From: Cricetomys ansorgei
Taxonomy: Eukaryota; Chordata; Mammalia; Rodentia; Nesomyidae
Direction: 5' to 3'
Assembly (NCBI GenBank): GCA_026225945.1
Contig: JAMJFZ010003208.1
Coordinates: forward strand, 62,001-126,000
Length of the DNA stretch: 64,000 nucleotides
The position numbers and the translations under genes were made by a program. Under the pieces are notes generated by a model. The model was not told the origin of the DNA. It saw nothing but the letters and a program-made list of their open reading frames with translations, and ran no database searches. Positions 1 through 12,097 of this stretch are shown piece after piece. The number at the start of each line of letters is the position of its first letter. Position 1 is the stretch's first letter.

Positions 1-880
1 ACATTGCTGAGGGATATGTATTACCTAAATGACTTCTGTGTTTCACACAGAGTCTTTCCCATGTAATAAGACTGGAACCAACAGTGAGCTAAAACCCAAA
101 GAGATGAACCAGACTTGGAAATAGAAAGATGTGTGATTGAAATAACATGCTGTCTCCTGTGTTCATAACCTATCTGAAAGTATCGGAAGAGAGTCACTAT
201 ACTGGGATTTATAAAATCAACAGCAATATTTTTCCAAAACAGCCCTATAAACTTGGGTAGGTCTCCATGTAGCCTCTTTGTGATCACTTCTTTAAATTAT
301 GCAAGGATTCTTGTTTATATAATCAAAATAAATGAGCCCATCCAGCATCTACCCCTTCATGGACACATGTGTACCTCCTTCATGACTCTCATTACAACTG
401 CAATTTAGCACTAGTTCTGATAAGATTTGGGCAGTATCTGTCTGCCCATTTAGAAGGGAAGCTCTCTAATGATCATGGACAAGTACCTTTCATGATGTTC
501 TTCCCTCAATTCCTAGAACAGTAAATGATATAAAGCTGATCAAACTCTACCAGGTGGATAAATATGTGAATTTCTGTACATAAAAATATAAACAAAATTT
601 AAATCAATGGGGAGTTATGTGCATTCAAATTCATAGATACATATATTGCACTCTTCTGGGAATGAATCTGGACTCTGGTTCTGATGGATTTTTATAACTA
701 TCCAAATGGTTTTCTCTAACTCCCTGGAGATTATTCCAAGGCTACGTGACAAGGAGGGCACTAGAATAAAATGGAAACTGTGTAACGTGACAATTAAATT
801 TCATGAAGATTAATAACTACTTATTAAATATCATAAAATTGACTTATATCATCCTACAAAGCACTTTAATTAAAAATATC
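1..880. other. intergenic, nothing recognised
   Basis: AT-rich DNA with no open frame of meaningful length and no repeat I can name. The short open frames here lack any recognisable domain or coding character. Confidence 0.6.
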
Positions 881-1195
881 TTCTCCTTCTACCTATTTCA
901 TTGTGTAAAAGTACCATATTTTCATTATCCACCTAACAGTTGATAGACATCTAGGTTGTTTCCAATTTATGGCTATTATGAGTAGAGCAGCAATGAGCAT
1001 GAATGAGCATCTGTGTAGTAAGATGTAGAGTCTTTTAGATATATGCCTAAGAATAAGATAGCTGTATCTTGTGATAGATATACTTTAAGCTTTTTAAAGA
1101 ACCTCCACTATGGTTTTCATAGTGCCTATACCAGTTTGTATTCCCACCAGTCTTTCCCACATCCTTGACATCATCTGATGTCATAGTACACCACT
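880..1195 (-). repeat. L1 ORF2 fragment, antisense
   Basis: Read on the plus strand, this stretch follows the antisense of the 3' part of rodent L1 ORF2. Landmarks are the 'attatgagtagagcagcaatgag' type segment near 975-1000 and 'gtttgtattcccaccag' near 1135-1150. It is diverged and has no open frame, so it is an old dead copy. Confidence 0.65.
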
Positions 1196-2170
1196 GTGGC
1201 AGCTCATCAAGGAAGACACGGAGGCATTTCATATGTGCAAACCTTGCCATACCTCAGCAGAGGGAACCACTATCATGGCCAGTGCCATATAGAACAGTGG
1301 AATGCTGAGCTGAGCTGAATGTTCCAGCTCAGGTGTTTTTATTGATTCGGAACTCCTCAGGTGTTCTACTGGATACCACATTATTATTAGCAATCAAACG
1401 TTCCCCACATAAATCCAACACCTACAAACAATACAAAATACCAATACCTAGGGATCCCCTCACCAAACAGTGCATAAAACAATTGTTTTATATATAACTA
1501 AAAATAAACTTCCACAACAGTGGATCACCAGCACACATGACATGGACTCTGGTTCTTCCTCCACTGACCTCCTCAACCATTCCTCCCAGATCAACTCTAT
1601 TCCTTCTTTTACTTCTCATTAACCCTAGATCCACAGTCTTTCAAAAATTCAAAAACACATTAAATGTTCAAAGTTTCTTTTAAATATACAGTCTCTTAAC
1701 TCTAGGTTCCTATAAAATCAAAAGCAACCAAATAACTTCTTATTCCAAATGGGAAGAATCAGGGCAAAATTACTATCAAATCAAATGGAACCAACATCCA
1801 GCAATATAGTACAAAAATTAAAGCTGAAAGTCTAGTAACTTGGTCTCACTCATGATCTCCTGGTTTCCAAAAGGTGTGGGCACACACAGTTTATCTCATA
1901 GGCTTCCACTGACTCAGCTCCACACCTGTCACTGGCCTTGATGTTTATCCCACACTCCTGGGATCTCCCATATGCTGGAGTCTCCATTGCAACTGAAGCT
2001 GCACCTTCAAGAATGGGGGTCTTTCTTCAGGAACTCCAGCCCTGCCACATGGTGTCAAGCCTCTGCATGACTGCTTCATGTCTTCAGAACAAGTATCACA
2101 TAGGAGACTTTTTTCACATTGCCAAGTTCAGCTGCCAGATTCAACTGTAGACTTAACGTCATCTTGGATG
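1195..2170. repeat. unnamed rodent interspersed repeat, long copy
   Basis: The first ~330 bases match the stretch at 53535-53845 in the same order: 'caaggaagacac', 'cctcagcagag', 'gctcaggtgttttt', 'caatcaaacgttccccaca', 'ccaacacctacaaacaatac', 'acttccacaa'. Two unrelated sites sharing this order means a dispersed repeat. The remainder, with several 'ctccac' and 'ctgcatgactgcttcatg' segments, resembles medium-copy rodent repeats linked to L1 or LTR elements, but I cannot name the family. Confidence 0.55.
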
Positions 2171-2700
2171 ACATCTGTGTGCTGACAATGAGAAAGTATT
2201 TCCCCAAAGAGTTTGCCCTAATGATGCCAGTCTTTTAGTAACTGTAGGTTTAGATCTGTTTTCCTGTAGTGGAACTAGTTAATTATTTTATCCATCTTGC
2301 AAGGGTGAAAGTGGCTTATGTTTTTGTTGGGTTTTCTTATTCACATTTGGTCCTGGTTTATTTCTGTTTTATCTAATTTAGTTTATTATTTTCTGATCAT
2401 TTAGTTATATTTTAGTTATTTCTACTCTGATATTTGTCATTTTTCCTGATTCATTGGCTGTTGTTTTCCTTATTTTTCAGATTTGTCAAATGGATCTAAC
2501 TTACTGATTTAAGGACTTTGACCTATAGCACTGCAAAAAAATAAATAAATAAATAAAAATATTTTAAGAGACTTTAGTATTTTTCCATATGGTTGTTAAT
2601 ATTTTTGTTGAAGAAAAATAGATAAGATGACAATACTACAGTTACAAAGCAAAGCTAATTCTATCTTTGTTGTGCATATGCTATTAACTTAAATTACAGT
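2170..2700. other. intergenic, T-rich, nothing recognised
   Basis: T-rich sequence with a short (ataa)n run near 2541-2560. No gene or named repeat seen. Confidence 0.5.
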
Positions 2701-2835
2701 CAACCATGCGTGGTAGCCCATGCCTGCAATCTGAACACTAAACAGGGCCAAACAGGATAATTACATAACATTAAGGCCAACATGGGCTACAGAGCAAGAC
2801 CCTGTCTCAAGTAAAACAGTAATAAAAGCAGAAGC
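2700..2835 (+). repeat. B1 SINE (diverged)
   Basis: It follows the B1 (7SL-derived) order on the plus strand: 'catgcgtggtagcccatgcc', then 'ggccaacatgggctacagag', then 'aagaccctgtctcaa'. The degree of divergence suggests an old copy. Confidence 0.8.
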
Positions 2836-3164
2836 AAATATATAAAAAATATAACTATATTAATTTTAATATAATTTTGTTCCCATCCTTATGAATTGCT
2901 TTTCTTTTATTAGCTATGTAGAAATATGAATAATTCATAAATTAAAAATTATTTTCTGTGTGTACCATACCTCATATAAATACTATTGTGACTCTGAAAA
3001 GTTAGAATAATAATATTCTCTTATATCTAAGCATTTGTACAGTTTCTAATGTCTTACTACACAAGCAACCCTGATATGAAAACTATTTTTGTGCATTTTC
3101 ATATTGTTTGAGCCACAAATTCTGGATAAGACTAATAAAGTAACTTCTAGATCATAAAGTAACC

Positions 3165-3360
3165 AATGGGGTTGGTGAGACAGTTCAACAAGTAAGAACA
3201 CTTGTCTCTAAGGCTAATAACCTGAAGTCAGTCCCCAGAACCATGAACTTAGAATCCATAAGGTGAAAGGAGGGGACCAACCCACTTCTGATGTTCTCGG
3301 ACCTCCATACAATTCACACACGCACACTCACACAATAAATGTAAAAAAAAATTAAAGTAT
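3165..3360 (+). repeat. B2/B3-family SINE
   Basis: It starts with a tRNA-like head 'ggggttggtgagacagttca', has 'cagtccccagaaccatg' where B2/B3 elements carry the promoter B-box region, and ends with a CA-rich stretch and 'aataaatgtaaaaaaaaa'. The order and polyadenylate end fit the B2/B3 family on the plus strand. Confidence 0.75.
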
Positions 3361-5210
3361 CCATACACGATTTCATTAGATACTGCTGAATTCCTCTGTC
3401 GATTATAACAATCTATGGTCTCAACAAATTGTGTATCAGGGCATTTTACTCATAGTCTTATTAATATTTTATTTGTTACTATACAACTGAATACCTAGGA
3501 TTTTTTTCCTACTGAATCCAAATTGTAACTCTGTACAGAATATATGACACGGCATTTGAAGACTCTTCACAGATAATATCAGCAAGCAGAAAGGGGAGAA
3601 TAGCATAAGGGACCACTGAAGGTCAGAGTCCGTTATACTGAATGCATATATTACAGCTGTTGCTGTTTTTTCTTACTAATTAATTAAATAGGTTCAATAT
3701 TTTTTAATACCTTGGGGTATAGTGAAGCTTTATAAGAATTCTACTATACAGCTAGTTATAGTTAAACCCCTTGTATGTTGTCATTTCTTGTTTGCTAATT
3801 TGTTTGGCCCTTTGTTTTGAGCATAGCACTAAGGTCTTTGTGCCCACAGATCCCCAGAGAAACCTGGAATGTTAAGCATGCAGTATTGTCTTTCCAATGG
3901 AAAAGATGTAAGAAAAGCCTGTTTTTCCATCCAGAAAACTGAGAGTTGGAAGTGATTAATAGTCTGGTGATCGTGTTATCTGTGGGGCCAGGCCATATCA
4001 AGCTCCTAGACCCCAAGACCAGAAGAGGTTAGTAATCTAAATGACTCTTACAGCCAGGGGTTCCCCAAGCTCCCACAACCAAGACTGGAGATACCTAATA
4101 GTCCAAATGACCTCTTGTATTACCAAGACCAGGCCAGACTCCTCCTTAGGCCCTCAAGCTATACAGGTGGCCTATCTCTAGAACTCGTCTTCTTGGAGGA
4201 AAAAAAATCTGCCTTGAGTTGAATTTCAATGTAATTGTGCCTCCTTGTGCATTGGGTATTGTATTACACCAAAAAACATCTTTTCCCAAATTATACTTGG
4301 CTGAATTATGTTGAGAATAAACTACCTAATATCAGACTCTTTAAAAGTCTTGATCCAGGCTGATGATGTCAATCTGAACCAGGTGTTCCTTGTTATCTCT
4401 TTCTGCAGTTGGCTTCTCTGCCTGACACCTGCAGAGACCCCACAAAGTTCCTTTTGTAGATTTAGTGTTGAAGTATATTCTTGTGCATGGTGCAGTTTAT
4501 CAAATTTAGACTGGTAATTAATTTTAGACTGGTAGTCTCCTTTGTTAAAACACTCCATGTTTTCCAAATGATCTTTAATGCTGTGAATGTATTTTAATTC
4601 TTCATGGCAGGATTCTATTTTTGGATGTTATGTTTCACTGCACACTCTGTCTTTGATGCAGTAATAGTCCTTCTTGAAATTTTGGAATAGGTATATTTTA
4701 ATAATAATTAATTCTTATTTCTCCTGTATCTTTTCTACATTCAAGTATTTTATAGCTAATTTGTCTTTAAAAAAATAAATCTTAGCATTAAATACCTAAA
4801 TATACTTCAATTCTGATATAGCAACATAAGATCAAAATAAACTTCCCTTTTCAGAAATTATGAACAGAAATCTAGACAATGTACAAAGTAATCAAACCAC
4901 ATCAGGACACATGGAAGTAAATGAAAGTATAATTAAATTTTACTCCAAATGGCCAAAAAACATATCTGTAAAATTAAACTGAAAGTATCTAAGCTTATTC
5001 TACCACGATTAACCTAATACTGAAAAAAAAACATGAATTGTATGAATGCATATATATAAATGTAGGTATATTAATAAATCCTTAAAGAAGTCTAGAAAGG
5101 AAAACGAAAGAGGGCAAAAGTGGGTGTTAAGAACAGAAGGAGCAGTCTGAGAGGAGGTCTTCCCGAATTAATTGTCCGTTGCCAAAATATTGGTCCTGAA
5201 AACATATATA
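3360..5210. other. intergenic; possible LTR-derived segment at 3790-4520
   Basis: No gene. The subsegment 3790-4520 is less AT-rich than its surroundings, with paired motifs such as 'gtccaaatgacctcttgta' and a pyrimidine-rich 'ttatctctttctgcag'. It could be a decayed LTR but I cannot match it to a family. The rest is featureless AT-rich DNA. Confidence 0.35.
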
Positions 5211-5214
5211 CAAG

Positions 5215-5400
5215 AAACAGGTTATATTTAGGAATGTATAAGCATATACAAATATATATAATATATATGAACTAAACAAAATAATTGGAAAAAGAGGCCA
5301 TGAATTTGAAGGAGAGAAGGAGGACGTATTATGAGGTTTTGGAGGGAAAAAAGGGAAGAGAGAAATGTTGTAATTATATAATGATCTCAATTTTTAAATT
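5215..5400 (+). repeat. L1 3'-UTR terminus
   Basis: It matches the stretch at 10265-10490 through 'aggccatgaatttgaa', 'ttttggaggga', 'agagagaaatgttgtaatta' and 'ataatgatctcaa', which is the terminal 3'-UTR of older rodent L1 (Lx-like) copies. Severely 5'-truncated and without coding content. Confidence 0.7.
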
Positions 5401-5460
5401 ATACCAATATAGGCTTCAATAAAACAAATATCTACTCAATATCAAGTTACCACAAATACA

Positions 5461-5913
5461 TTTTTTCATATTCTTTTTTTAATTGAAAATAAATTCTTCT
5501 CCCATGTAATGCATTCAGACCACAATTTCCCCTCCCTCTACTATTCCCTACTTCCCACACCTCTCCTCCCACCCAGATCCATTCCCCCTCCATTTCCCTA
5601 CATACAATAAGACAAGCCACAAACCCACATATACAGGCTGTACCAGGCAACCAGGTGGTACAAAAAGGACCCCAACAACAGGCAAAATAGTCAAGGACAC
5701 CCCAACTCCCCTTGTTAGGAGTCTCACAAAGACACCAAGCTTACAACCCTGACATATGCACAAAGTACCTGGTGCAGACCCATACATGCTCTGTGCGTGC
5801 TGGCTCAGTCTCTATGAGAACATTTGAACCCTGCTTAGTTGATTCAGTAGGCTCTGTTCTGCTGGTATCCTTGAACGCCTCTGGCATCTACAATCTTTCC
5901 TCCCCCTCTTCTG
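5461..5913 (-). mobile_element. 5'-truncated L1 3'-UTR insertion with target-site duplication
   Basis: On the minus strand this is the distal L1 3'-UTR ending in a poly(A), seen as a T-run after 5461 on the plus strand. The 3'-UTR blocks are 'gatccattccccctcc', 'acaataagacaagcc' and 'cttgttaggagtctcaca'. It is flanked by near-identical direct repeats, 'ccacaaataca' (5450-5460) and 'ccacagatacc' (5914-5924). The paralogous duplication has the same site unoccupied (13360-13370), so this is an L1 insertion after the A/B duplication. Confidence 0.85.
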
Positions 5914-6003
5914 CCACAGATACCTTTAAAATCATATGAAAATACAAGTAACTGCTACCAGGTAGTAGAAATAAATCTATGAAGAGAGATGATGACACAA
6001 AGC

Positions 6004-6936
6004 TTATTTCCCAGGTGTGTGCTCTCCTTGTGTCAACACCTTTCTCAAAGCCACCTTCACCTCCTTGTTTCTCAAGGAATATATCAAAGGATTAAGGGAA
6101 AGAGTAACAAGGTTATTCAACACTTGAACCACTGAGTCCAGCCAAGGGCTGGAGGCAGGCCTCAGGTAGATGAGGACCACTGGCCCATAGAAGACCAGGA
6201 TGGACGTCAGGTGGGCACTGCAGGTGGAGAAGGCTCTGCGCCTGCCGTCAGAAGAACGGATTCTCAGTATGGAGCTAACTATGCGACAATACGAAGTGAG
6301 GATCAGGATGAAGCATACCAGCGCAACGAGACCTACATTGATGAAACTCACAGCCTGGGCCAGGGAGGTGTCTGCACAAGCCAGGGGCAACACCACAGGG
6401 ATGTCACAGAAAAAGTTGTCCACTTCATTGGGTCCACAGTAAGGTAACTTGAAGATGAGAAATGTGAGGACAGACGCATGCAGACAGCTTCCCATCCAAG
6501 TGCTCACAGCCATGGAGCCACACACCCATGGGCTCATGATGACTGTGTACCTCAAAGGGTGACAGATGGCTGCAAAGCGGTCATAGGCCATCACAGTGTA
6601 CAGGAAGCATTCTGCACAGCCCAGGAAGTGGTAGAAGAAGAGCTGGGAGGCACAGCCCTGGTAAGAGATGGTGCGGCTGTGTCCGGTGAGGTAGAGCATC
6701 ATCTTTGGGGAACTCACTGAAGGGAAAAATATATCAAGCACTGACAGGTTCCCCAAGAAGAAGTACATGGGTGTGTGAAGGTTGGAGGAAGTGAGGATGG
6801 CCAGGAGAATGAGCAGGTTTCCTGGGAGAGTAAGCAGGTAGAATGCCAGAAAGAGGACAAAGAGCACTTTTTCCAGCCCAGCTGTATGTGGGATTCCCAT
6901 CAGGAGGAACTCAGTTACTGAAGTGTGATTCCCCAT
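6004..6936 (-). CDS. olfactory receptor, OR10D type (copy A)
   Basis: Seven-transmembrane class II odorant receptor of 310 residues, the usual OR length. Visible landmarks: sequon N3-H-T, TM1 GN at 39-40, TM2 'PMYFFLGNL' at 56-64, the TM3 cysteine C95, 'MAYDRFAAIC' at 116-125, EL2 cysteines near C167/C177/C187, SY at 215-216, 'RRAFSTCSAH' at 233-242 and 'SLNPLIYSLRN' at 280-290. The frame can be extended two codons to a TTG at 6942, but the first ATG (6936) fits the family and lies 18 nt from a splice acceptor. Residue 279 is Leu where copies B, C and D have Pro, in the conserved segment just before LNPLIY; the effect is unknown. It differs from copy B at nine residues, all at or after position 204. 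OR10D subfamily assignment is from motif-level recognition; the exact orthologue is not claimed. Confidence 0.93.
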   Translation of the reverse strand: MGNHTSVTEFLLMGIPHTAGLEKVLFVLFLAFYLLTLPGNLLILLAILTSSNLHTPMYFFLGNLSVLDIFFPSVSSPKMMLYLTGHSRTISYQGCASQLFFYHFLGCAECFLYTVMAYDRFAAICHPLRYTVIMSPWVCGSMAVSTWMGSCLHASVLTFLIFKLPYCGPNEVDNFFCDIPVVLPLACADTSLAQAVSFINVGLVALVCFILILTSYCRIVSSILRIRSSDGRRRAFSTCSAHLTSILVFYGPVVLIYLRPASSPWLDSVVQVLNNLVTLSLNPLIYSLRNKEVKVALRKVLTQGEHTPGK

Positions 6937-6957
6937 TTTCAAATTTACTTACTCCTG
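6937..6957 (-). promoter_or_regulatory. splice acceptor and 5' end of OR copy A coding exon
   Basis: On the minus strand a pyrimidine-rich 'ttctttcatcttccag' precedes an exon start at 6954, 18 nt before the ATG. OR genes commonly have a non-coding 5' exon spliced to a single coding exon, and copy B has an equivalent acceptor at the same place. Confidence 0.65.
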
Positions 6958-8620
6958 GAAGATGAAAGAATCATCTCACTTAGCTGGCTCTCCAAAGAAA
7001 TTAAAGTCCTTCCAGAACCCACTAGAAGGTCGTCCCTATATAGTATAAAGTACTTCCACATGAATGACATTCCAATCAGGTCTCGGCTTAATTTATGGTA
7101 TTGAATAATTCATTCATAAACTATTCCCATATATTAAATGGAGACATGGCCTAGAATTTAGCATTAAATTGATTGCAGGTAATAACACTCACAGGTGCAT
7201 ATCTGGGTTCAAATATCTCATCAATTCCTAGCCCTCCCTCCAGATAATTTGTTCAAATATCTCAGAATTTAATTTAATCTCTATGAATAAGACACTGGTA
7301 CTTTATGGTTTTTATAAGGCATAGTGTTTTGATACCTATAAAGTAACTACTGTCATGCTGCCTTTACCAAGATTTATTTTAAAACAGGAATTAAAAAGAT
7401 TGTAACGTTCTGAGTCTAATGAGACTTTTCCTGGCACAATCACCACCTGGTGACTAGCAGCTGTTCCCAAAATGTTTTTGTTCAAAATTAGAACAGCTGA
7501 AAACTTAAATCTACCTGACAGGCACAGAAGAAAGTATAAGACTCAAGAAAATACTCAGTATAGGGAAAAGCCATATATAGTCACCAATGCTATAAACGAA
7601 CTGCTTCAATACAGAATTTAGTGTCTCAGATGGCCCGATTGTGTTGTTTTCTATCCCTGGGTAGATTTAACTATGTACGTTTATCACTCATGCCACACCT
7701 AAAGAAAGACGCATAATACCAACTACATGATCATCATTAATGCAAACTTAAGCAGAGCAATCTCATACTTTTGCCCTTCAATGAGATGTATACCTTAGAA
7801 GAGAGGATTCTATGAGGGAATTCCTGAGAAAAGGCACTTACAGACTAAAGAAAAATATGGAGCAATGGGGCTGAAACTCACACCCATATCACTCTTTGTT
7901 CTTAGAAGGGGTGGAACAGAATAGCCAGGCTTTGAAGTCAGAAAAACATAGTTTCTCAGCTTAGGAACCAGCTGGTGACCCAGAAGAACTCACTCCCTAA
8001 GTGAAGGAGCAGCAGTCAGTCACCCAGGAGGGAATAAATGCTATTAGCCTGCTGTGGGACTCTTTCCCAGTGGACCCTGACTGAAAGTTGTAGAACAGAG
8101 GGATCAATTATCGAGGACATCTCCCCTTCCTTCCTGTCCTCTCTCTCATCACTGCTTCTCCCTTAGTACTTCTTAGAGTAAAATGTGCTAGTTAATAGCA
8201 TTTTTAAAACTTTCTATTCGTTTGTGAAGCTCCTTAGCTATAACTCCAGTGTTTTCCCTGTAGGAGAGCTATCCCATGGGTTCAAATGTATGTAACTATG
8301 CAAGGGTAGGGTATCCAGCTTAGAGAAAGAACTGGCTATTAGAAAACTACTTGGTGGAAAATTTAAAACACCCACATACTGCTATGTGGGGTGACAGAAG
8401 AACACAGTATACATGCAGTGTTACTCTATAATAATTTGTACAACACCCTATTACTAGTTTCTTAAATTGTTAAATTTTTAACTGTTATCTGAAAACTCAT
8501 TTTAACCCTTAAGGCAGTTACTAATGTTTAATTCAGCAAATTTTAACTATTGTAACAGGCCTTGTAGATACATTACTAATTTAATCTTATGGTTGTAATG
8601 CACTGGGTAGATTAGGTGAG
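6958..8620. other. 5' flank of copy A, tandemly duplicated with the copy B flank
   Basis: Up to about 8410 this stretch is colinear with 14404-15905 upstream of copy B. Shared segments include 'ccaaagaaattaaa', 'cccatgggttcaaatgt' and the block before it. Similarity is clearly lower than in the coding exon. It probably contains the intron and perhaps the non-coding first exon and promoter, which I could not pinpoint. 8410-8620 holds nothing recognised. Confidence 0.65.
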
Positions 8621-8772
8621 TCTGTGAGCATACTGTTTTTATTGACTGTCCAGGAAGCAAGCACAAATAAATGTGAAAAATGCACTATGACTAGAATTTT
8701 CTTAAAATATCATACAAGACAGAATGTCAAGTGTTTGTTTTTTCATATTCCTATGTGCTACTTTTTAGTTTA

Positions 8773-8862
8773 TCTTATTATATTATATTATTATTATATT
8801 ATATTATATTATATCATATCATATCATATCATATCATATCATATTATATTATATTATAATAT
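8773..8862. repeat. pentanucleotide microsatellite (ATATT/ATATC)n
   Basis: About 90 bases of 'atatt' units switching to 'atatc' units and back. Low-complexity slippage product; the open frame across it is not a gene. Confidence 0.95.
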
Positions 8863-8869
8863 ATGATTC

Positions 8870-9035
8870 CCTTAGAAGTCAGCTTGTTTTCTAATGAGAG
8901 ACAGAAAAAAGGCAGATCCAGATTAGAGGGGAAGTGCGAAAGAACTGGCAAAAGCAGAGGGAGGGCAAACTATAATCAGGATATATTATGTCAGAAAAGT
9001 TATATTTTCAATAAAAGAAAATAAATAAACTAGAT
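8870..9035 (+). repeat. L1 3'-UTR terminus
   Basis: Contains 'ttctaatgagagacagaaa', 'gatccagattagagggg', 'aaactataatcaggatata' and 'attttcaataaaag', the terminal 3'-UTR blocks also seen at 43200-43350. Plus-strand, severely truncated copy. Confidence 0.8.
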
Positions 9036-9267
9036 TGCTAAAGAAAACTCAGACAAAAGGCAAACAGTTCCATTGAGTATTTGTGAATATTTAATTATAT
9101 ATTTAATTATTAATTAATTAAGAATAGTTCATCATTATTAATTGATTATTATAATCTATAATACTAATTGCTTAATTGGGGTATTTCCTTCTTTTATTTT
9201 CCCTTTCAGTTTTTCTTGAGGTCTGACTGACTAAAATGTCAATCTTCAAAGTGTATAATGAAATATT

Positions 9268-9271
<4 letters not shown>

Positions 9272-9312
<41 letters not shown>
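9272..9312. repeat. (TG)n microsatellite
   Basis: About 20 uninterrupted GT units. Confidence 0.97.
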
Positions 9313-9313
<1 letters not shown>

Positions 9314-10260
9314 ACATCCACACACAGAGTAAAGGGATTAGCACTATCAAGTGAATTGACATATAACAGCTTAAATGGTTGCTTTTGGAAGAGTTACTAT
9401 ACTTCAAGTACACCCTCTCCATAAATTTCTAGTACATAGGACATTAATACTTGGTCATAACACTGCACTTTTGGTCTCCAGAACCTTTTATTGTATAACT
9501 ACATATTTATACCCTCTGAACACTGTCTTTTTATTCATCCCAGCCCATATCTTGTGGTAATCATCATTTTATTCTCTGCAAAGTAACTAAGTCCTGTGAC
9601 TCCAGCCTCCCAAGCAGGAAGTGGACTTTGGGAATCCGAGGATGGAAAATCCACTTTGAATATTATTGGAGAAAATCTTGGCGACCACACTTATTTCCAG
9701 CAAGAAAAATCATGCACATTTTCTCCCTTGGCTTCCCTGATTCTCTTTGGGATGCTGCAGTGGTGGTAACTTTCTACATCGGAATATTTTATCTAGCCTG
9801 TCATTTTGTTCAATGAATATTCGAAGTCCATAATTCCTTGATTTGCTTTTTCATCTTGGCGAAAACATTTTGTACCTGTTTAATTGATGCCAAGTCATTG
9901 TTTTTTAAAATGAAAATAATATTATCTATTTGCATAGATTTTATCAGGGCTTAATATTCATAAGAATTAGGAAACAACTGCTAACACTCACAAGTGCAGT
10001 GTAAGTTGATATTAAATACATTGTTCAGAAAAGTGGATGACATTTTAAAGCCAAGAAAATGGTGTGAGGGGTCAGTAGTGAAAATGGTCTCCAGGAAAAG
10101 TATGTGAACACAAAAAACATAAACCTTGTGTTGTATTCTAGAAAAAAAAGATATTTACTAATACCCATATTTAAATTTGTCTAAATTTTGTAGATATACT
10201 TGTGAAGTATACATTTTCCATCAATATTTTTAAAAATAAAATGGCCAGCTCTAAAAACAT
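9313..10260. other. intergenic, nothing recognised
   Basis: No gene, no named repeat. The short open frames have no recognisable domain. Confidence 0.5.
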
Positions 10261-10261
10261 A

Positions 10262-10492
10262 CATACAACATTATGCAGAATTAGCAGGTTATATTTCGAG
10301 AATATATATGTACACAAAAATGCATTGTATATATAAATACATATACACATGTAACAGCAATTAATAAAAAAGTAGGCCATGAATGTGAAAGAGAGTAAGA
10401 GAAGGTATATGGAATTGTTTGGAGGGAGGAAAAGAAAGAGAGAAATGTTGCAATTATATTATAATCTCAAAAAAATAAACAAAAGCGCTCTG
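10262..10492 (+). repeat. L1 3'-UTR terminus
   Basis: Same family as 5215-5400: 'gcaggttatattt', 'taggccatgaatgtgaaa', 'gtttggagggagg', 'gagaaatgttgcaattat' followed by an A-rich end. Non-coding. Confidence 0.75.
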
Positions 10493-10629
10493 ATAATCAT
10501 TGTCCTTGATGCCAAAAAATATGTGGGAGAGACTAGCCTCTATGCCCCAACTTGGTAATTGCTGGAAGGAGAAGTGTTTTTAAACCACATATTCAAAGCC
10601 CTTTTCATTTCTTTGTTGCATGCATCATA

Positions 10630-10630
<1 letters not shown>

Positions 10631-10681
<51 letters not shown>
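10631..10681. repeat. (TG)n microsatellite
   Basis: About 25 perfect TG units. Confidence 0.97.
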
Positions 10682-10683
<2 letters not shown>

Positions 10684-10784
10684 AAGATGAAAGTGAAGCT
10701 CAGAAATTTGAAGGAACTGCCAAATCTATGCCTAAGTCAGTCACACGACCAGGCTTTGAATTTCAGTCTGTTTGTATTTAAAAG

Positions 10785-11030
10785 TTATGCTGTCACCAGT
10801 AAGACAGCTCTGCAGATAAATGTACTTGTCATCAAGGGTGCTGATGTCAATCCAATCCCAAAACACACAATGGTGTAGAGAGAACCAGCCCCTCAAAGAT
10901 GACTTCTGAACTCCATTTGCGCATATGTGATTTGCTTCTGTATCACGTGCTAGTATACATGCATGTACATATACAATATAAGCAAATGTAAATAAAAACA
11001 ATATAAATAAATATAAAAACATGCTGCAAA
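10785..11030 (+). repeat. B3-like SINE
   Basis: A diverged SINE with 'agtaagacagctctgcagat', 'ctgatgtcaatccaatccca', 'gatgacttctgaactccat' and a tail of repeated 'aataaaa' units. The order fits old B2/B3 elements on the plus strand. Confidence 0.6.
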
Positions 11031-12095
11031 GTAACTCCAGATAGTTTAATTAGATACTGCAGAATTCACTGATGTGGCTTGTAACAACGAATTGTGAATG
11101 AAGGCTTTTTTTACTCATAGTCATGCTAAAGCTTTGTTATTGTTTCGTGGTTGTTATTTTGTTTTAATCTTTACAAGAGCCGAGCAAGAGTATCTCTGTG
11201 TACCTTAACTAGGATGTGGGACTGTCTACTGGAGCGTGGACAACTTACCAGAGGCTATGCCCCTAAAGGAGTGTGACTCTCACTCCCTAGAGAAGAATGG
11301 TTTCCAATAGTCCCCCTGCCAAGAATATGGATGCCCCACTCCCAGATCCTCTTCTCCATCTGTGTGCAGTACATGGAGAAATCAACATACACTGACCTGG
11401 AGTGGGGCATAAATATAAATGCAAAACAAAACTCTACATGATTAGGGCAGTTGTGAACTTCTGCGTTAACTGCCAATCACTGCAGAAAGAAGCTTCTATG
11501 ATGAGAGCTGAGAGCTGCACTCACCGATGGGAATAAAGGTAAGTAGAAGACAGTTTAATGCTATGTCCACTTAGCAAAAGGACAGTTTTAGGTTCTACCC
11601 TAGAGCCTTTGACAACCCCAGCAATGGAGATTTGTTCAAGTTTTCAGTACCAGGCATGAATTCCACCATATACAGAAGAACTTAAATCTGATCAGAATGC
11701 AGGTTCTTCATATATTTATGCTGGTATGTCATCTATGCATATCATGCCAGGCTGGGTATATTAGTAGTTCAAACTGTTCACAGCTGAAAAAAAACTTGCT
11801 TTTTCTTCTCCAGTATCCTGTAAAGCACCTTTAGGTACCATGAAAGATTGACCATAAAGAGGAAGCTTCCAGGTTAGTGCTAGCTTTATTTCTCTGTGTC
11901 CTGTGATCCAAGTCTACCACTAAGGAGATAGAAGCAGTTGATTGCTGCTGGTGTAGGGAGAGTCAATTTTCTTCAGGAGTATGTGATACTGGTAGGTTTC
12001 CTCTTGTCCACTGGTTGCCCTACACCCATGTGAATGCAGATAACGCTAAAAGATAACATGGGTTATTTTTTTAAAAAAATCTACAAAGGCAGCAG
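11031..12095. other. intergenic, nothing recognised
   Basis: No coding signal and no repeat that I can name. Confidence 0.5.
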
Positions 12096-12097
12096 TA

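Noticed and set aside
9600..9816. 62-residue frame beginning MGIRGWK as a small protein
   Set aside because: No paralogue in the window, no domain, no promoter or splice evidence.
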